Below, in pieces: positions 24,560 through 36,433 of a stretch of DNA of 64,000 bases. Each line of letters starts with the position of its first letter. The first letter of the stretch is position 1. The stretch is from Epinephelus fuscoguttatus (taxonomy: Eukaryota; Chordata; Actinopteri; Perciformes; Serranidae). Under the pieces are notes generated by a model. The model was not told where the DNA came from. It saw nothing but the letters and a program-made list of their open reading frames with translations, and did no database searches. A program made the position numbers and the translations under genes. The stretch spans positions 33,318,322 through 33,382,321 of the forward strand of contig NC_064753.1 of assembly GCF_011397635.1 (NCBI RefSeq), written 5' to 3'.

Positions 24560-27500
24560 CAGACCGACAGAGCTTATTTTTCTTTATATACTGCTGGGTA
24601 GCTTGTGAATTCTGTCCTATAGGAAACAATAAAGTCTTATCTTAACACATAGTAAGACATCATAATTTATTTTGTGATTATATTCTGTCGTTATTAATGT
24701 GAATCTGCAAAATGACCAATTACTAAAGTCATCAAATAAATCTAGTGGAGGAAAAAGTACAAGATTTGCCTCTGAAGTTTAAAGTAGCAGAAAAGGGAAA
24801 TGCTCAGAAAAAGTACCTCAAAATTGTACTTGAGTAGAGTACTTGTGTAAATTTAGATCAAATCATAGATATTAAGCATCATGCAAATATTACATAATTT
24901 AAATTTTAAATGCATCAGAACATATCTGTCTATCTTAAGGCACTGGACTCATGCTGAATCCCACAAATGACTCATTTTCCGTCAAACTGAAATCATAAGA
25001 TACCAAAAAATAAGGATGTGGTTAAGAACACCCACTTTCAACACTTTACAGCCACCAAGCAAATGCTGTCTCACCAATGATCAGGGCATGAAATTAACAA
25101 AATATTTTGGGGGCAATTTTGGCCCCACGGTCTAAAAAATGGGGGCATTTTCAAAATGTTTGGGGGCCATCAAAAAATTGTAATTATGTTCTAACAATAA
25201 GCACATGAAAAGCAAAACCAACTAAGATAGTGTCTTCACTCTTCAGTAGAAACCACTATAAATGAAATAAATAATGGGTTACATGAAGTTATGGTTGCAA
25301 AATATCACTCAGATTTCCTATAATTCAACCAGTGTAAATGTGATGATTTAACCATTAATCTACTGATAGCAGTACTAAGGTTTCACCACATTACAGTTAC
25401 TTTTACTGTTAAAAAAGCTAAATTACTATAAATTCCTTAGATGCAATCCTGGAAGTAAGTTAATTTAAAATTTAACATTCATTATACCTTAATTTTTCAT
25501 TAATTTGTCATTGTGTACACACATATCACCCAAGAAATGGTTAATTTATACTTATGGTACAGCAAAGCCCCCTCCCCTTCTCTGTCAGATTATTCTCACG
25601 TAATCAGTGCAATCTCGTTGATTATGTCTGGAAAATGAGTTGTAGACGTGACGGTAAATTAATTTAATAAAAATAAAAGTACACTTCTTATACTAATTAT
25701 ACTACTAATGTCAGATTGATTGTAATACTGTTAAAAATTTAAATACATATATTTGTTTCAAAAACTTGGGGGCAATTTTGGCACCCGGAACATGGCTTTT
25801 GGGGGCATTGTTGGATAAATTGCGGGCCAAATGGCCTGTGGCCCTTGCTAATTTCTGACACTGCCAATGATCCAGTATGAGGTGTTACCAGAGCAGACGG
25901 TAATGATATCCACAAACAAGTTCATGTTAATTTTACAATATACACTCAAATTTACAACACTTGTTCACAGGTGTGTGTCCTCAGAGACCCAAAGACGTAA
26001 ATGTCAAGGCAGGGGAGATGGTGGCACTGTACTGCCGCCCTGACAGGAGGAATAATCATGGCGATGCTGGAGTGATCTGGAGAAGTTACACCACCCAGGA
26101 GATGAATTTGACCGCAATGTCATCAGCTGAGCAGAAGCAGATGGGCCTGCTGGTTCATGGGAGGAGTCTCGTCATTCTCAGTGCTTCTGTAAAGCATCAG
26201 GGGAACTACTCGTGCTCTCAGGGGTAAAGTCCAACAAACGATAAACAACATTACTCTATTGCAAGGAGGCAAAATTCCATGAAACCACGTCTAAACTGTT
26301 TTTATTCCTGAGACTGACATTGACCAAGACTAAAAGTGCCATAAATAGTTCGGGCATGTAAACAGGATTTACTCCAGAGGGATTATTTTGGTCAAGATCA
26401 CTGATGAATAAGGTTTTACATTAGTAATTTCTATCAGTAGCGTAGTGGATAGTGCCGGTGCCCCATGTATAGAGGTGATGCCTCGCTGCAGCGGTTGCGA
26501 GTTTGACTCCAGCTTGCAACCCTTTGCTGCATGTTGTCCCCCCACTCTCTCTCTCTCCCCCATTTCACACACTATCCTGTCCATTAAAGGCAAAAAGCCC
26601 CAAAAAAATATCTTTGGCAGTCCATCTAGAAGTTTCCAGTCCCAAAGACATTTCACTCAAAACCACAAGATTAAAAGTCAGAGAATCACCAGAGTCATTC
26701 AGGATGAATCCTGACTTTCTGGGAACGCTGAATGTCTGTGCAACATCTCTTTTCTCAGCAATCCATCCAGTTTGTCTCTACCAAGGAGATGGACTAGCAG
26801 ACAGTGCCATCCCTAGAGCAATGGCATGATTAAAAGGAGTTACTTACTCTCAGATTTGTCTCTGCATCCAGGCAGTTCTGGTGTGATTTTCTTCTTTGCA
26901 GCATGAAACCTTGTCTCACATGAAAAGCCACTGCAGAATGTTTAAAATCTGAATGTGAAACCTTTATATTAACTTTTTCTTTGATGACATGACAGGGACG
27001 CTGGCAGCCAGGCCTGGTTCAGGCTGACAGTTTACACAACACAGAGAGAGGGTGAGGAGATGAGCCAGTACCCTCAAACCTGTAACGCACAAGAGGCCTG
27101 CACATTGGATTGCCCTGATGTTAATGTCCCTGCTGAAGGTATTCTAAATATTACCAGCAACGACATAATATGGCGCAAGGTATGTAACCATGAGTGGGAG
27201 TAAGATTTGATTGAGAAATAAGGAACTGCATCATGCACAGTTTGATTTTACATCATTTGTGTTTTAAAGCTAAGCTTTATGTTTCATCTTGTAGGTGGGC
27301 GAGTCATTGCCAATAGATGGTTACTTCTCACGTGTGAAAGAGAAAGACCAGGGTGCCTACACCTGCAGCAGATCTTACCTGTATAATGGTCAAATATATA
27401 ACAGGACCTTTACTGTGGTGCTTGACGTCAAACCAAAGGGTGAGAAAGAGCACATTTTGTATTTGTATTCATGTGTTGAAAAAAAGATATAAAGTGTTTT

Positions 27501-29891
27501 CTCCTTTTTTTGCACAGAAATAGCGAAATATCCGAGCATCACGAAACCAAACAAGGGTGATAACTTTACTGTAGATTTGGGTGAGCTTCAATGAAACGTC
27601 AAGACACACACTAAGATTTACAAGCATTTACTGTCTTTCTGAATTACACTCTGTAGATCTCATGTAAACCCCTGTGTTTCTAGGCTCAACAAAGGTGATT
27701 GATTGTGAAGGTGTCATGTATTCAGACTTTGATGGCATGTTCTGGTACAGCGGGGAGCGGTACGGGGAGTCAGTTGTAGAGAAAAACAACAGCTTTCCAG
27801 TTTTCTACAATACAACACGGTAAAGATTTTGTATGAACAAAAGAGGTTTGGAAGTGCAAATGTTAAACGCAGCCACATTTACACACATGCACATTATAGC
27901 TAACAGTCGTCTTTCTGGATTTTTCTTTTTCCTTTCCTTTTCTTTACAGGGAAAAGAAAGCTGGAGAAATAAAGATGACAGCATCTCTCGTCTTCAAAAA
28001 AGTGTCAGAGGAGGATTTATCAAAAAATTACACCTGTAAACTTGTAGCTGTATCTGGACACTCAAGCTCTGTCACCATCACTTTGGCCCAAAAACGTATG
28101 TAAGATGTACTGGTAGAGCTTCGGTTTTAGCTTTGCTGCTATTGTATATGCATTTTTCCAGAGGTGCTGTGTACTATTTACTATACTAAAGCTCCAACCA
28201 GTTCAACTGATGATCCCAGGATGCACTTAATTGTACTTGATAATCACATCCCCAATTAACACACATTTAAATGATGAGGAAGTTTCATCTGCTGTCTGCT
28301 ACTTTAAATAAATTAAATTTAGTTACTTGTCCTCTATACGCCTGCAGCATCTCCTTCCTTCCTTCTCCCTGGCTCTCAGCATTCTCTGTGTCAGCGTTGC
28401 GATTGTTGTAACAGTTGTTTAGTCTTCAAAAAAGTGATAGAGGAGGATCTATTTAAAAAACAAAAACACATGTAAACTTGAATCTGCATCTGGACACACA
28501 AACATCACCATTGCCTTGACTCAAAAGCATATGTTGGATGGATGGATAGATTTTTGAGTGGGGCTGCAGTTAATTGTTATTGGACATCTATCATTGTTAT
28601 CATTTTTGGGTTCATGAATTGGAATGATGTCATTTTTCAGTCTATTATGAGTGTTTTAATTAGTAATACATTTATTCTCTCCCTACATTTTCTACAGCTC
28701 GCCCTTCTTATGTGTCCCTGGTTGTTGCCTTTGCCAGCACCACGCTGGTGGTGGTTTTTACAGTACTTATCTACGTGAGGTTCAAAATCGACATCACTCT
28801 GTTCCTAAGAGACACTCTTGGCTGCCATAGCAGCACCTCAGGTGGGAATCATGTTTTTGGTTTACTAACAACTTGTGTTCAAGGTAACGCTCCACCCGAA
28901 GAATAACCATTTGTGTATCAATTACTTACCGTGTGTTACCTCAAATTAAGGAAGGAAAATGTTTTTCTCTCATGCCTCCACAGTAAACAGAGTATCCAAA
29001 AAAGGCAAACATTCATAATGAGCTGAAGTCAACAACTACAAAACTAGGCGGCATACTGGTGCAGTGGTTAGCATTGTCACCACTTGTCCTGCCGCGTTTC
29101 CTCCTGACGCTGTTGGGCGCTGTTAAACTACAACGGCAACTGGCCACATATATGCTGATGTTAAAGGACAGCTTTTTTCTTGGTTTCTGATGCCACAAGT
29201 CACTGCCCAAGCGTCAGATTTCAACTTCGGAGTGAGACCTGGCTCTTCTTTCAGGAAGGACAGCAGTGACAAATCTGTTGTTTTTTTGTTGTCTGCTTAG
29301 ATGGAAAGAGCTATGACGCCTTTTTGATGTGTTACAAGAGTGACACAGATGCAGGACTAAATGCTCATGACAGAAGATGGCTGGAAAGTGTTTTGGAGGA
29401 AGAGTTTGGTTACCGTCTCTGCCTTTATGATCGTGACATCTTGCCAGGGAAAGGTATGTATTTCAGACATACTTAAAATAAAAATCTACCTTAAAATCCT
29501 AAGGAATATAAATAATATTAAATCTGAACTCTGGTTGGTTGCAGCTGTAGCCGAGGCAGTGCTGGACAGTATAGAGCAGAGTCGCACCATGATTTTGATT
29601 CCCACCTCTCCAGATCTCGGTCCAGGCTCTGGCCTGCTGAGTGCAATCCATGCAGCCCTTGTGGAGCGGCAGACTCGCTTGGTTTTCATCAAAACTGAGG
29701 CAACAGAAGTGCAGAAATCTGGTTCGTTACCAGAGGCCTTACAGCTTCTTAGCAAAGCTGGAGACTGTGTCACATGGAAAGGCGAAAGCTCCATGCGGTC
29801 CTCCTCCTCTTTCTGGAAGCAGCTACGTTATTACCTACCCACCCCACAGCAGCATGCACCACAAATAAGGCTTTCAACTCAAACGATCTAG
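24373..29891 (+). CDS. Signalling interleukin-1 receptor (IL1R1/IL1RL1-like) with TIR domain
   Basis: Exons: 24373-24427 (signal peptide MMLKVLLLPLCFFFASLTG), 25971-26223 (Ig1), 26996-27179 and 27295-27439 (Ig2), 27518-27580 (linker), 27684-27819 and 27950-28095 (Ig3), 28698-28841 (TM and juxtamembrane FKIDITLFLRD), 29301-29453 and 29545-29891 (TIR). All junctions are GT-AG and in phase; total 541 aa, close to IL1R1 (569) and ST2 (556). TIR box 1 is YDAFLMCY, box 2 GYRLCLYDRDILPGK, box 3 FWKQLRYYLP, so it should recruit MyD88-type adaptors. The ectodomain is a near copy of the il1r2-like decoy upstream, whereas TM and TIR are of signalling type. Intron 7 holds dead exons that record this join. 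IL1R1 and IL1RL1 cannot be separated without a tree, so no symbol is given. Confidence 0.9.
24488..24560. repeat. (GATA)n microsatellite
   Basis: Imperfect then perfect GATA units in intron 1 of the signalling receptor, 60 bp after the signal-peptide exon. Confidence 0.95.
25082..25863. mobile_element. Non-autonomous hAT element, 782 bp, perfect 8-bp target duplication
   Basis: The ends are CAGGGCATGAAATTAACAA and, on the other strand, CAGTGTCAGAAATTAGCAA. CCAATGAT flanks both sides (25074-25081 and 25864-25871). Sub-terminal blocks rich in 'gggggcaattttgg' occur at both ends. It lies in intron 1, ending 107 bp before the Ig1 exon. Confidence 0.9.
26436..26605 (+). mobile_element. tRNA-derived SINE (second family)
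   Basis: It starts 'agtagcgtagtggatagtgc', an A-box-like head, followed by 'ggttgcgagtttgactcc', a B-box-like element, and a CT-rich body ending 'aaaggcaaaaagcccc'. It is unlike the DANA-type SINEs here. It occupies intron 2 of the signalling gene at the spot where the decoy gene has its own sequence plus a TTAA MITE. Confidence 0.7.
28349..28421 (+). pseudogene. Dead copy of the decoy-type transmembrane exon
   Basis: catctccttccttccttctc and the following 'cctggctctcagcattctctgtg' match the start of the decoy gene's TM exon at 20811. The upstream intron (28096-28348) is collinear with the decoy intron 20600-20810. The copy breaks off after about 70 bp at gttgtaacagttgttt, where a second exon remnant begins with no gap. 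It has an intact AG acceptor but would terminate at once if used. Confidence 0.88.
28421..28535 (+). pseudogene. Dead second copy of the Ig3 (3' half) exon
   Basis: gtcttcaaaaaagtgataga through 'tgtaaacttgaatctgcatc' and 'accattgccttgactcaaaa' matches the Ig3 exon at 27950-28095 (and 20454-20599), but is more diverged from both than they are from each other. It reads TCKLESASGHTNITIALTQK, with a frame slip upstream near 'aaaaaacaaaaacac', and lacks the 5' part of the exon. It is probably the original Ig3 exon of the signalling receptor. Confidence 0.88.
29041..29260. repeat. Inverted copy of the repeat at 10780-11235
   Basis: tgatgccacaagtcactgcc and 'cttcggagtgagacctggctc' are the reverse complement of text at 11035-11100, and 'gctgttgggcgctgttaaac' matches the 10786-10820 block. 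It sits in the intron between the TM exon and the first TIR exon, ending about 40 bp before that exon's acceptor. Confidence 0.6.
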
Positions 29892-30689
29892 GATGTTAAC
29901 TAGGTTAAAGTGTTGAGCCATGTCAGAATTCATAGCTTATATCTATTTTCAGTATATGACTGAAGACGATAGATTAGTCCCAATTTTATTTGTGTGAGAA
30001 GATCGACAATCAGAGTTTAAATGTGTAAACTGTAAACAACTTACACAAATATAAAGTGCAGAATTAAAGAATTAAAATATACACATAAAAACTGAATTCA
30101 CTGGATTTACTCACTTTATTTTAATACATTTCCTGCTATGCCGCTGTGTGTATGCAAGTATTCTATGGGAAACATTAACATACAATTATTTAAATATATT
30201 TGTACTGTCACTGTCATGCTGCTCTTCATCCTTGTTCATTTCCTCTATCACTGCATGTACTGTACCATAAAATGTGTTTCTGTGATGCCCTAAAGCATGT
30301 CTGAACTGTATTTCAAAAATATATTGTATTTTACAGCTATATTCATTAATATTTCTTTAATATTAAAATCTACTGAGAATTATGACCAGACTTTTTGTTT
30401 TGTCTTTACTAACTGTACAACAGCACAATAATACACATGCTATATGGCTGAGTCTGTAACCATACTGTGCGATCCAAAGAGACAGACTGGCTGATTTTAC
30501 ATTATTGTAGTAGTATAGTATAGAAGTATAGATATTGCACAATACTGATATTGTACCTGAGTGATTAATTGTAAGCAGTAAATATTTTACAGTTGGTATA
30601 TTCAGATATAGACATTGCACATGAGTGATGATTGAAAGACTGACAGAAGTCATGGGGTGATTATTAAAAGTTAAAAGCATGAGTATCTG
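29892..30689. other. 3' flank of the signalling receptor
   Basis: AT-rich sequence without coding features, presumably the 3' UTR and downstream DNA. Candidate weak poly(A) signals (attaaa) occur near 30063 and 30361; none is clearly preferred. Confidence 0.4.
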
Positions 30690-32345
30690 TAAAACAGTCT
30701 GGTTGATTTTCATATGTGTGGTCTAGTGGGAGCAGTGCTGGTTGTATAGTCTGACAGCAGCAGGAAGGAAGGACCTGCAGTATCTCTCCTTCAAACACTG
30801 CAGGCGAAGCAGCCTGTCTCTCAAGATGCTGCCCAGTGCTGACAAAGTGTCCTGCATGGGGTGGGACATGTTGTCCATAAAGAATGATAGCTTGGCTGTT
30901 GTCAGTCTTGGAGATCATGTGTCTGAGAAAGATGACCTCTGTTTTGGGGTTGCACAAGGGAGCTTGTCGGCCCTAAAACAAAAAGAGAAGTGCTTCTTAA
31001 CAATCTGTGTAATTTAACTCCCTGGATTAAATCTGAGGTGACAAGTGTTGGTGTGATCCTGATTCAGACCTAAGCTGCAAGTCCCACATTAACAAGACGA
31101 CCAAAACATCATTTTTCCACCTTAGAAACACAGCTAAGGTACGACTATTTTTAATTGAATAGGAGGCCAAGATATTGACTCATGCCTTTATTTCAAACCG
31201 ACTTGACTACTGTGACGCATGTTTTATCAGCTTCACAAAAAACACCACTGAGTGACTTCAGCTCATTCAGAACTCTGCAGCTCGGCTATTAACCAGAGCC
31301 AAGAGGAGAATGCACATCAAGCCAGTCTGAGCTGCTCTGGACTGACTTCCTGTGACATTTAGATTTGATTTTAAGGCCCTCCTCCTTGTATACAAAGCGA
31401 TAAATGGACTAGGACCAAGCTATATTGCTAACTACCTTGTTAACTATTTGCCTCCAAGAATACTGCAATCATCTGCTGCTGGTTTATTGGATGTTCCCAG
31501 CAACAGCTGGAAGAAGATCAGGGATGCAGCCTTTGTCAGTTACGCCCCAAAGCTATGGAACACACTACCTATAGATATCAGGGAAGCTAGCTCACTAAAT
31601 ATTTTTAAAAGAAAGCTAAAAACATTTCTGTTCACTTTAGGCTTTGACTTTCCTGATACAGGTCTGAAAGTCTTTCTTTTTACACTTCACACTGTTGCAA
31701 CTCTTAAAATCTTATTGATTTTATGATTTATAGTTTTACAGCTGAGTAATTTAATGAATCAGTTCTGTTTTATGTTCATTCTGTCTATTTTCATGTGAAG
31801 CACTCAGTGCTTATACTGCCCTTATTGTAAAGCACTTTGTGCTGCATTTCTCATATGAAAGGTGCTATGTGAACTAGAAAAGCAGGTCAGATTTCCCGCC
31901 ATTTTATGCACTTCACTTCATTTATGCACTTTGCTTCAACCGATCACCACCAAAATTGATCTTATCATCTGTTCCTTGTCCCATTATCCACCTTTCCTGA
32001 AAATTTCATCAAAATCCAGACAGACAAACAGACCATCGCTGGCGAAAACATGACCTCCTTGGCAGAGGTAATAAAGTTTATCATTATTATTATTATCATC
32101 CTTTCTCCCACCACCTCCAGCAGGTCAAGAGAGCATCCTAGGACAGAGCTGGCCTTCTTTATCAGTCTGTTGAGTCTCTTACCATCAGCTGTCAAGAAGT
32201 TGCTGCCCCAGCAAACCGCTATTTAGAAGATAGCTGATGCCACCACAGAGTCATAGAAGGTCTGCAGGAGTGCCCCCTGTACTACAAAGGACCTGAGTCT
32301 CCTCAGCAGATAGTCTACTCTGTCCTCTCTTGACATATACAGTGT
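30690..32345. mobile_element. Nested LINEs: a minus-strand LINE 3' end split by a plus-strand LINE
   Basis: The minus strand at 32345-32100 reads ADGKRLNRLIKKASSVLGC and LLEVVGER, and at 30950-30720 LTTAKLSFFMDNMSHPMQD and LKERYCRSFLPAAVRLYN. These are consecutive pieces of one reverse-transcriptase C-terminus. Between them (about 30965-32095) lies plus-strand L2-like text at 31350-31660 (FKALLLVYKAINGLGPSYI, APKLWNTLPIDIREASS, FKRKLKTFLF) ending in an (ATT)n-type tail. The second element therefore jumped into the first. Both are 5'-truncated. Confidence 0.75.
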
Positions 32346-32490
32346 ATGTATATTCTCCCCGTGTCAGCGTGGGTTTTCTCCAGGTACTCCTGCTTCCTCC
32401 CACAGTCCAAAGACATGCAGGTTGGATTAATTGGTTACCATAAATTGGCCGTAGGTGTAAATGTGAGTGTGCATTTTTGTCTGTCTCTAT
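32340..32490 (+). mobile_element. DANA-like SINE, truncated
   Basis: attctccccgtgtcagcgtg, 'cctcccacagtccaaagacatg' and 'aaattggccgtaggtgt' match the middle of the copy at 32677-32997; head and tail are missing. Confidence 0.75.
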
Positions 32491-32493
32491 GTG

Positions 32494-32548
<55 letters not shown>

Positions 32549-32604
32549 CTGTCAAGAAATTATTGTTGTACTCTACTATATATAATGTTATAATACATGC
32601 TGTA

Positions 32605-32677
<73 letters not shown>

Positions 32678-32678
32678 G
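32494..32678. repeat. Compound microsatellites (TA)n, (CA)n, (TA)n, (GT)n
   Basis: TA at about 32494-32546, CA at 32605-32639, TA at 32639-32667 and a short GT run to 32678. They lie between two DANA-like SINE copies and probably grew from the SINE ends. Confidence 0.9.
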
Positions 32679-32997
32679 GCGGCACGGTGGTGTGGTGGTT
32701 AGCACTCTCGCCTCACAGCAAGAGGGTTGCCGGTTCGATCCCGGGTGTGGGAGCCCTTCTGTGTGGAGTTTGCATGTTCTCCCCGTGTCAGCGTGGGTTC
32801 TCTCCGGGCACTCCGGCTTCCTCCCACAGTCCAAAGACATGCAGATTGGGGACTCTAAATTGTCCGTAGGTGTGAATGTGAGCGTGAATGGTTGTTTGTC
32901 TCTATGTGTCAGCCCTGCGATAGTCTGGCAACCTGTCCAGGGTGTACCCTGCCTCTCGCCCGATGTAGCTGGGATAGGCTCCAGCCCCCCGAAGCCA
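32677..32997 (+). mobile_element. DANA-like tRNA-derived SINE, near full length
   Basis: The head ggcggcacggtggtgtggtg includes an A-box-like segment, and 'gccggttcgatcccgggtg' is a clear pol III B box. The body has 'gcatgttctccccgtgtcag' and 'ccaaagacatgcagattgg', and the tail 'ccagggtgtaccctgcctc' and 'gctgggataggctccagccc'. It is the best preserved of five copies in the window. Confidence 0.85.
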
Positions 32998-34095
32998 AAA
33001 TGGCTTACGAAGATACCTCCCCTATTAAATAACAACAATCATACATAAAGCAAAGATTGTATAATGAACAAGAGTTCCAGACTGAGAGGTAATTGTAAAA
33101 GCTGTACAATTTACAAAAATGTGTTTACAAGCTGAAATGCATTACAAATAAATCAAAAAATAGTCTTTGCAAATTACAGTCCTTTTCAGATGTTTCTGGA
33201 ATAATGATAATGTAGATGATGATGTAAAGATAGAAGTAGGTTGTTCCAAAGATACGGCCCTCTGTATTTGTATCTGTATCTGTATTGTATTGAATATGCG
33301 AGTCTTCTGAAGAGAGAAACAGATGATTTGCATTTTAAGCAAAGCTAGTCACTCTCAAACATTTCTTTTGAACTCAAAGAATCTTATTGAGATATCACCA
33401 GTAAAAACAGTTCAAACAAACATAGCAGCGACCAGTAAGAGCTCAGTAAAATTTTTGCTTCATTAGAAGCAAAGGAAGAGAGACCTGTTACAGCAGAGAA
33501 GGAGATGTAGGGCAGGTTGTATGCTGGGATTAGAATCTAGGTCAGTGAAAGTACAGGTACGCCCCAGAAAACTGGGGTCTTAACCACAGCTTAAAGCAGC
33601 AAGCATGTGCACCATGCATTCAGTCTCTAAATTTAGACTTTAAAACTGTATTTGTGTTTCACTTTAGTGTTCTCATCTGAATGTCATATCAAAAAGTATG
33701 CCTTGCATATGTCTATATGTTTGTTGTTCTTTAAAGAACTGTGTTATCAACCTTTTCTGTCTCTGATTGTCAGCGTGGGCCACTAGTTAAGCACTTCGTA
33801 TTTTTTTTACGCTTAGAAAATCATGGAAACAACATAGTAAATATGATGCAACTAACAGCTCCTCTGTGGTTCACTGACTACAGGAAAACAAACAGTTGAA
33901 ACAGTTTAAAGTGAGACAGGAAATGTTTGTGTGTGTCCCGTGAAAACGTTTCACCACTTTGACGCCCAAGACGAGGTGTGAATACAGTGGAAGGAAAGAA
34001 CGTACCAAGAAATTCAGATTCTTGGTATTTTACCTGTGGTTACACACGGAAATGCTGGTATCAGTGAGTCGTGTTAATAGATTTTGAGACACAGA
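32998..34095. promoter_or_regulatory. Upstream region of il18rap
   Basis: No gene is visible between the last SINE and the il18rap start codon. The proximal promoter should lie in the last few hundred bases. I found no TATA box or immune-response element I would defend. Confidence 0.35.
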
Positions 34096-36433
34096 ATGCA
34101 AACTGGATACATTCTGTGTTTTTTAATCGTTCCCGTTTTCTTGGAGGGATGCTGTGTGGGAAACCATCGAAGGAAAAAAACAGGTATTTCACTCAAAGAC
34201 AAATCGTGTTTCAGTTTTACAGCAGAAAAATTGTGCTGTTTGATTTGTGTTTAAATGGATGCATGTGTGTAAACACTCGTGTCCCAGACCTTGTGGTCAG
34301 AAAATGAAACCAAATCACAACTCTCTCTAGTTCTTCAGCAGGTTACACACCGGCGCTACAAAGCTGTGAAGGGCGAAATCTTTATGATACCGTGCATAGA
34401 ATCTGTGAACCAGCACCTAACTGCAAGTACTGGAGAAGGCAAAGAAGGAAATGAAGCCCTGTCCTTTGTCTGTGGAAAGAAGTTTACTGCTGAAGCAAAA
34501 CATACTGGAAACTACACATACAGGTAAATAATCATGTTTTTATTCACAAATTGAAAGCATCTGACTAAACCTAGACATATTTATGCACCTGAAATGAATG
34601 TCTTCAAAACAGGTTGTGTAATCAAACAGTACAATTATGTTTTTCCTTTATGATATTGCATAGGAGGAAAATAACGTGACTTTAAAATATTAGTGTTTTC
34701 ATTCAGGAATTTTGAACCATAGATTTACATGTTTTAAAGTTTCTCTTAAAACAACACTCACATGGTCATATGTACATTTAAACAATAATAATGACAATGA
34801 TAGTTTCTTAAGTTTCCAAATTAAGTCCCAGTCTCTGTGTTTCTACTCCTAAATAAGTCATACTGTAATCAGTCACCACCAATTGTGAGGCCACTTTTTA
34901 AAATGAGTATTGATTACTTTCAATTAAACGGTATAACATTTAAAAGTAAAATGATCAGGTATCCTGTGGTTTGGTGCTTGTCACACATTTATTGTCTGTG
35001 TTCTCTTCTGCGATGCCAAATGCAGCTTTCCCTTCAGTAAAGTGACTGGCTGTTTTTGGAATGATTTAAAGAATACGCTTATCTGTTGCCAGGAAAATGA
35101 ACTGATGATTTGCTGCACAGTTAGTATTGACAAAGGCTACATACAAGGCTACAGTCTAAGCTAACTCACGAGTTTTTGTCAAAATCGAGTTGCATGGCTT
35201 TTTACAATGTGCAGTTTTTAACCACCAGTAGCACTATGGAGTGATGACTTTATGAGTGGGTTCCAAGTGGCAACTACAGAGGTAGTCTTGCGTGACCAGC
35301 CTCCCTTACTTCGAAATGGGAGTCTGGGGACATTCGACTTCCGTTTTGTAATAGAAATGGGCGGGGATATCCAGACCACGTGACGGCGTTGCCATAGGTG
35401 CAGCACCTGTGTTACATGTAACAAAAAATGAGACGTTGCAGCTCTGCAATATAGCTGAATCAAATTAAATCATATCCATTTTAATCTCTTCTTGCGATGC
35501 ACTGAACACTTCCTTTTCTGTTGTACTACGGACAACAATTTGAGGAACAGCAATTCCGGTGTAGGCGGGTGTAAGGCAAAGCTAATCAGCCGTTGGTCGA
35601 GGAAGTACCAAAGTGCACGGATTTGGATCCAATCTGCCGCTGCCGCTGGGAGCCAGCGCTAGTTCTATTACAACTTTCCTATGGGAATATCCACAGATGA
35701 CAGAGTCAGCCAGCGTGCTGACGTCATCGCCGTCTGTGTAACAGACTACTACAGAGGCTGAAAGATAAAGCCAATGTCCAAGTGCCAAAAACTGCCACTA
35801 AAGGCTGGATCCCAAAGTGAGGTAATCCCCATGAACCCTTGTGTTAAAATGTCCAACTTTACAGCAGAAAAAAAAAAAATGAAACATGTTGTAAAATAAA
35901 CTTGCCTTGCTTTATAGTCATCAGTAGCAACTTTAAAAGTCTTTACTGGATATCATAATTTTGTTGTGTATACCGCATATGATTGAACTTCAGGTCTTTG
36001 CTGTCCAGTGGCAGCAAGTTGTTCATCAGTCTACAGGTGGTGGAGCCAAACAGTCTGAGATGCTACGAGCCAAAGGAGAGCAATGAAATACTGTACGCGA
36101 GTGCAGGTGGGGTCATCTCATGCCCAAGTCTCAACTGTAGTGACAACGCAGATGCCATCTGGTTCAAGGTAAAGTGCACACACAAGCAGGATTATCCATC
36201 TCACAGTGGAAATATAAATTACAGTTAAGACTCAGAACAAGTGTGTTTCCCTTACAGGGTAATGAACCTGTGTCTGAGCAGCGCAGAGCCATCTGCCAGA
36301 AGAAGGGACAGTTACATCTCTGCCAAGTCAGATACAATGATAAAGGTGTATATTTCTGTGATAGAAAGATAGTTGAACAAGGAATCACATGGACATTCAG
36401 GAGGGCTGTTAACGTCACAGTTGAACGTAAGTG

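Noticed and set aside
24488-24560. GATA array considered as a CRISPR-like or regulatory array
   Set aside because: Plain tetranucleotide microsatellite without spacers, in a vertebrate genome.
29486-29794. Minus-strand open frame opposite the TIR exon
   Set aside because: It is a shadow of the plus-strand TIR coding sequence, with no independent motif.
32700-32755. tRNA gene suggested by a B box (ggttcgatccc)
   Set aside because: It is the head of a DANA-like SINE; no cloverleaf with a proper anticodon arm follows.
32487-33048. Open frames with His/Thr or Tyr/Ile repeats
   Set aside because: They translate microsatellites and the DANA-like SINE, not a protein gene.
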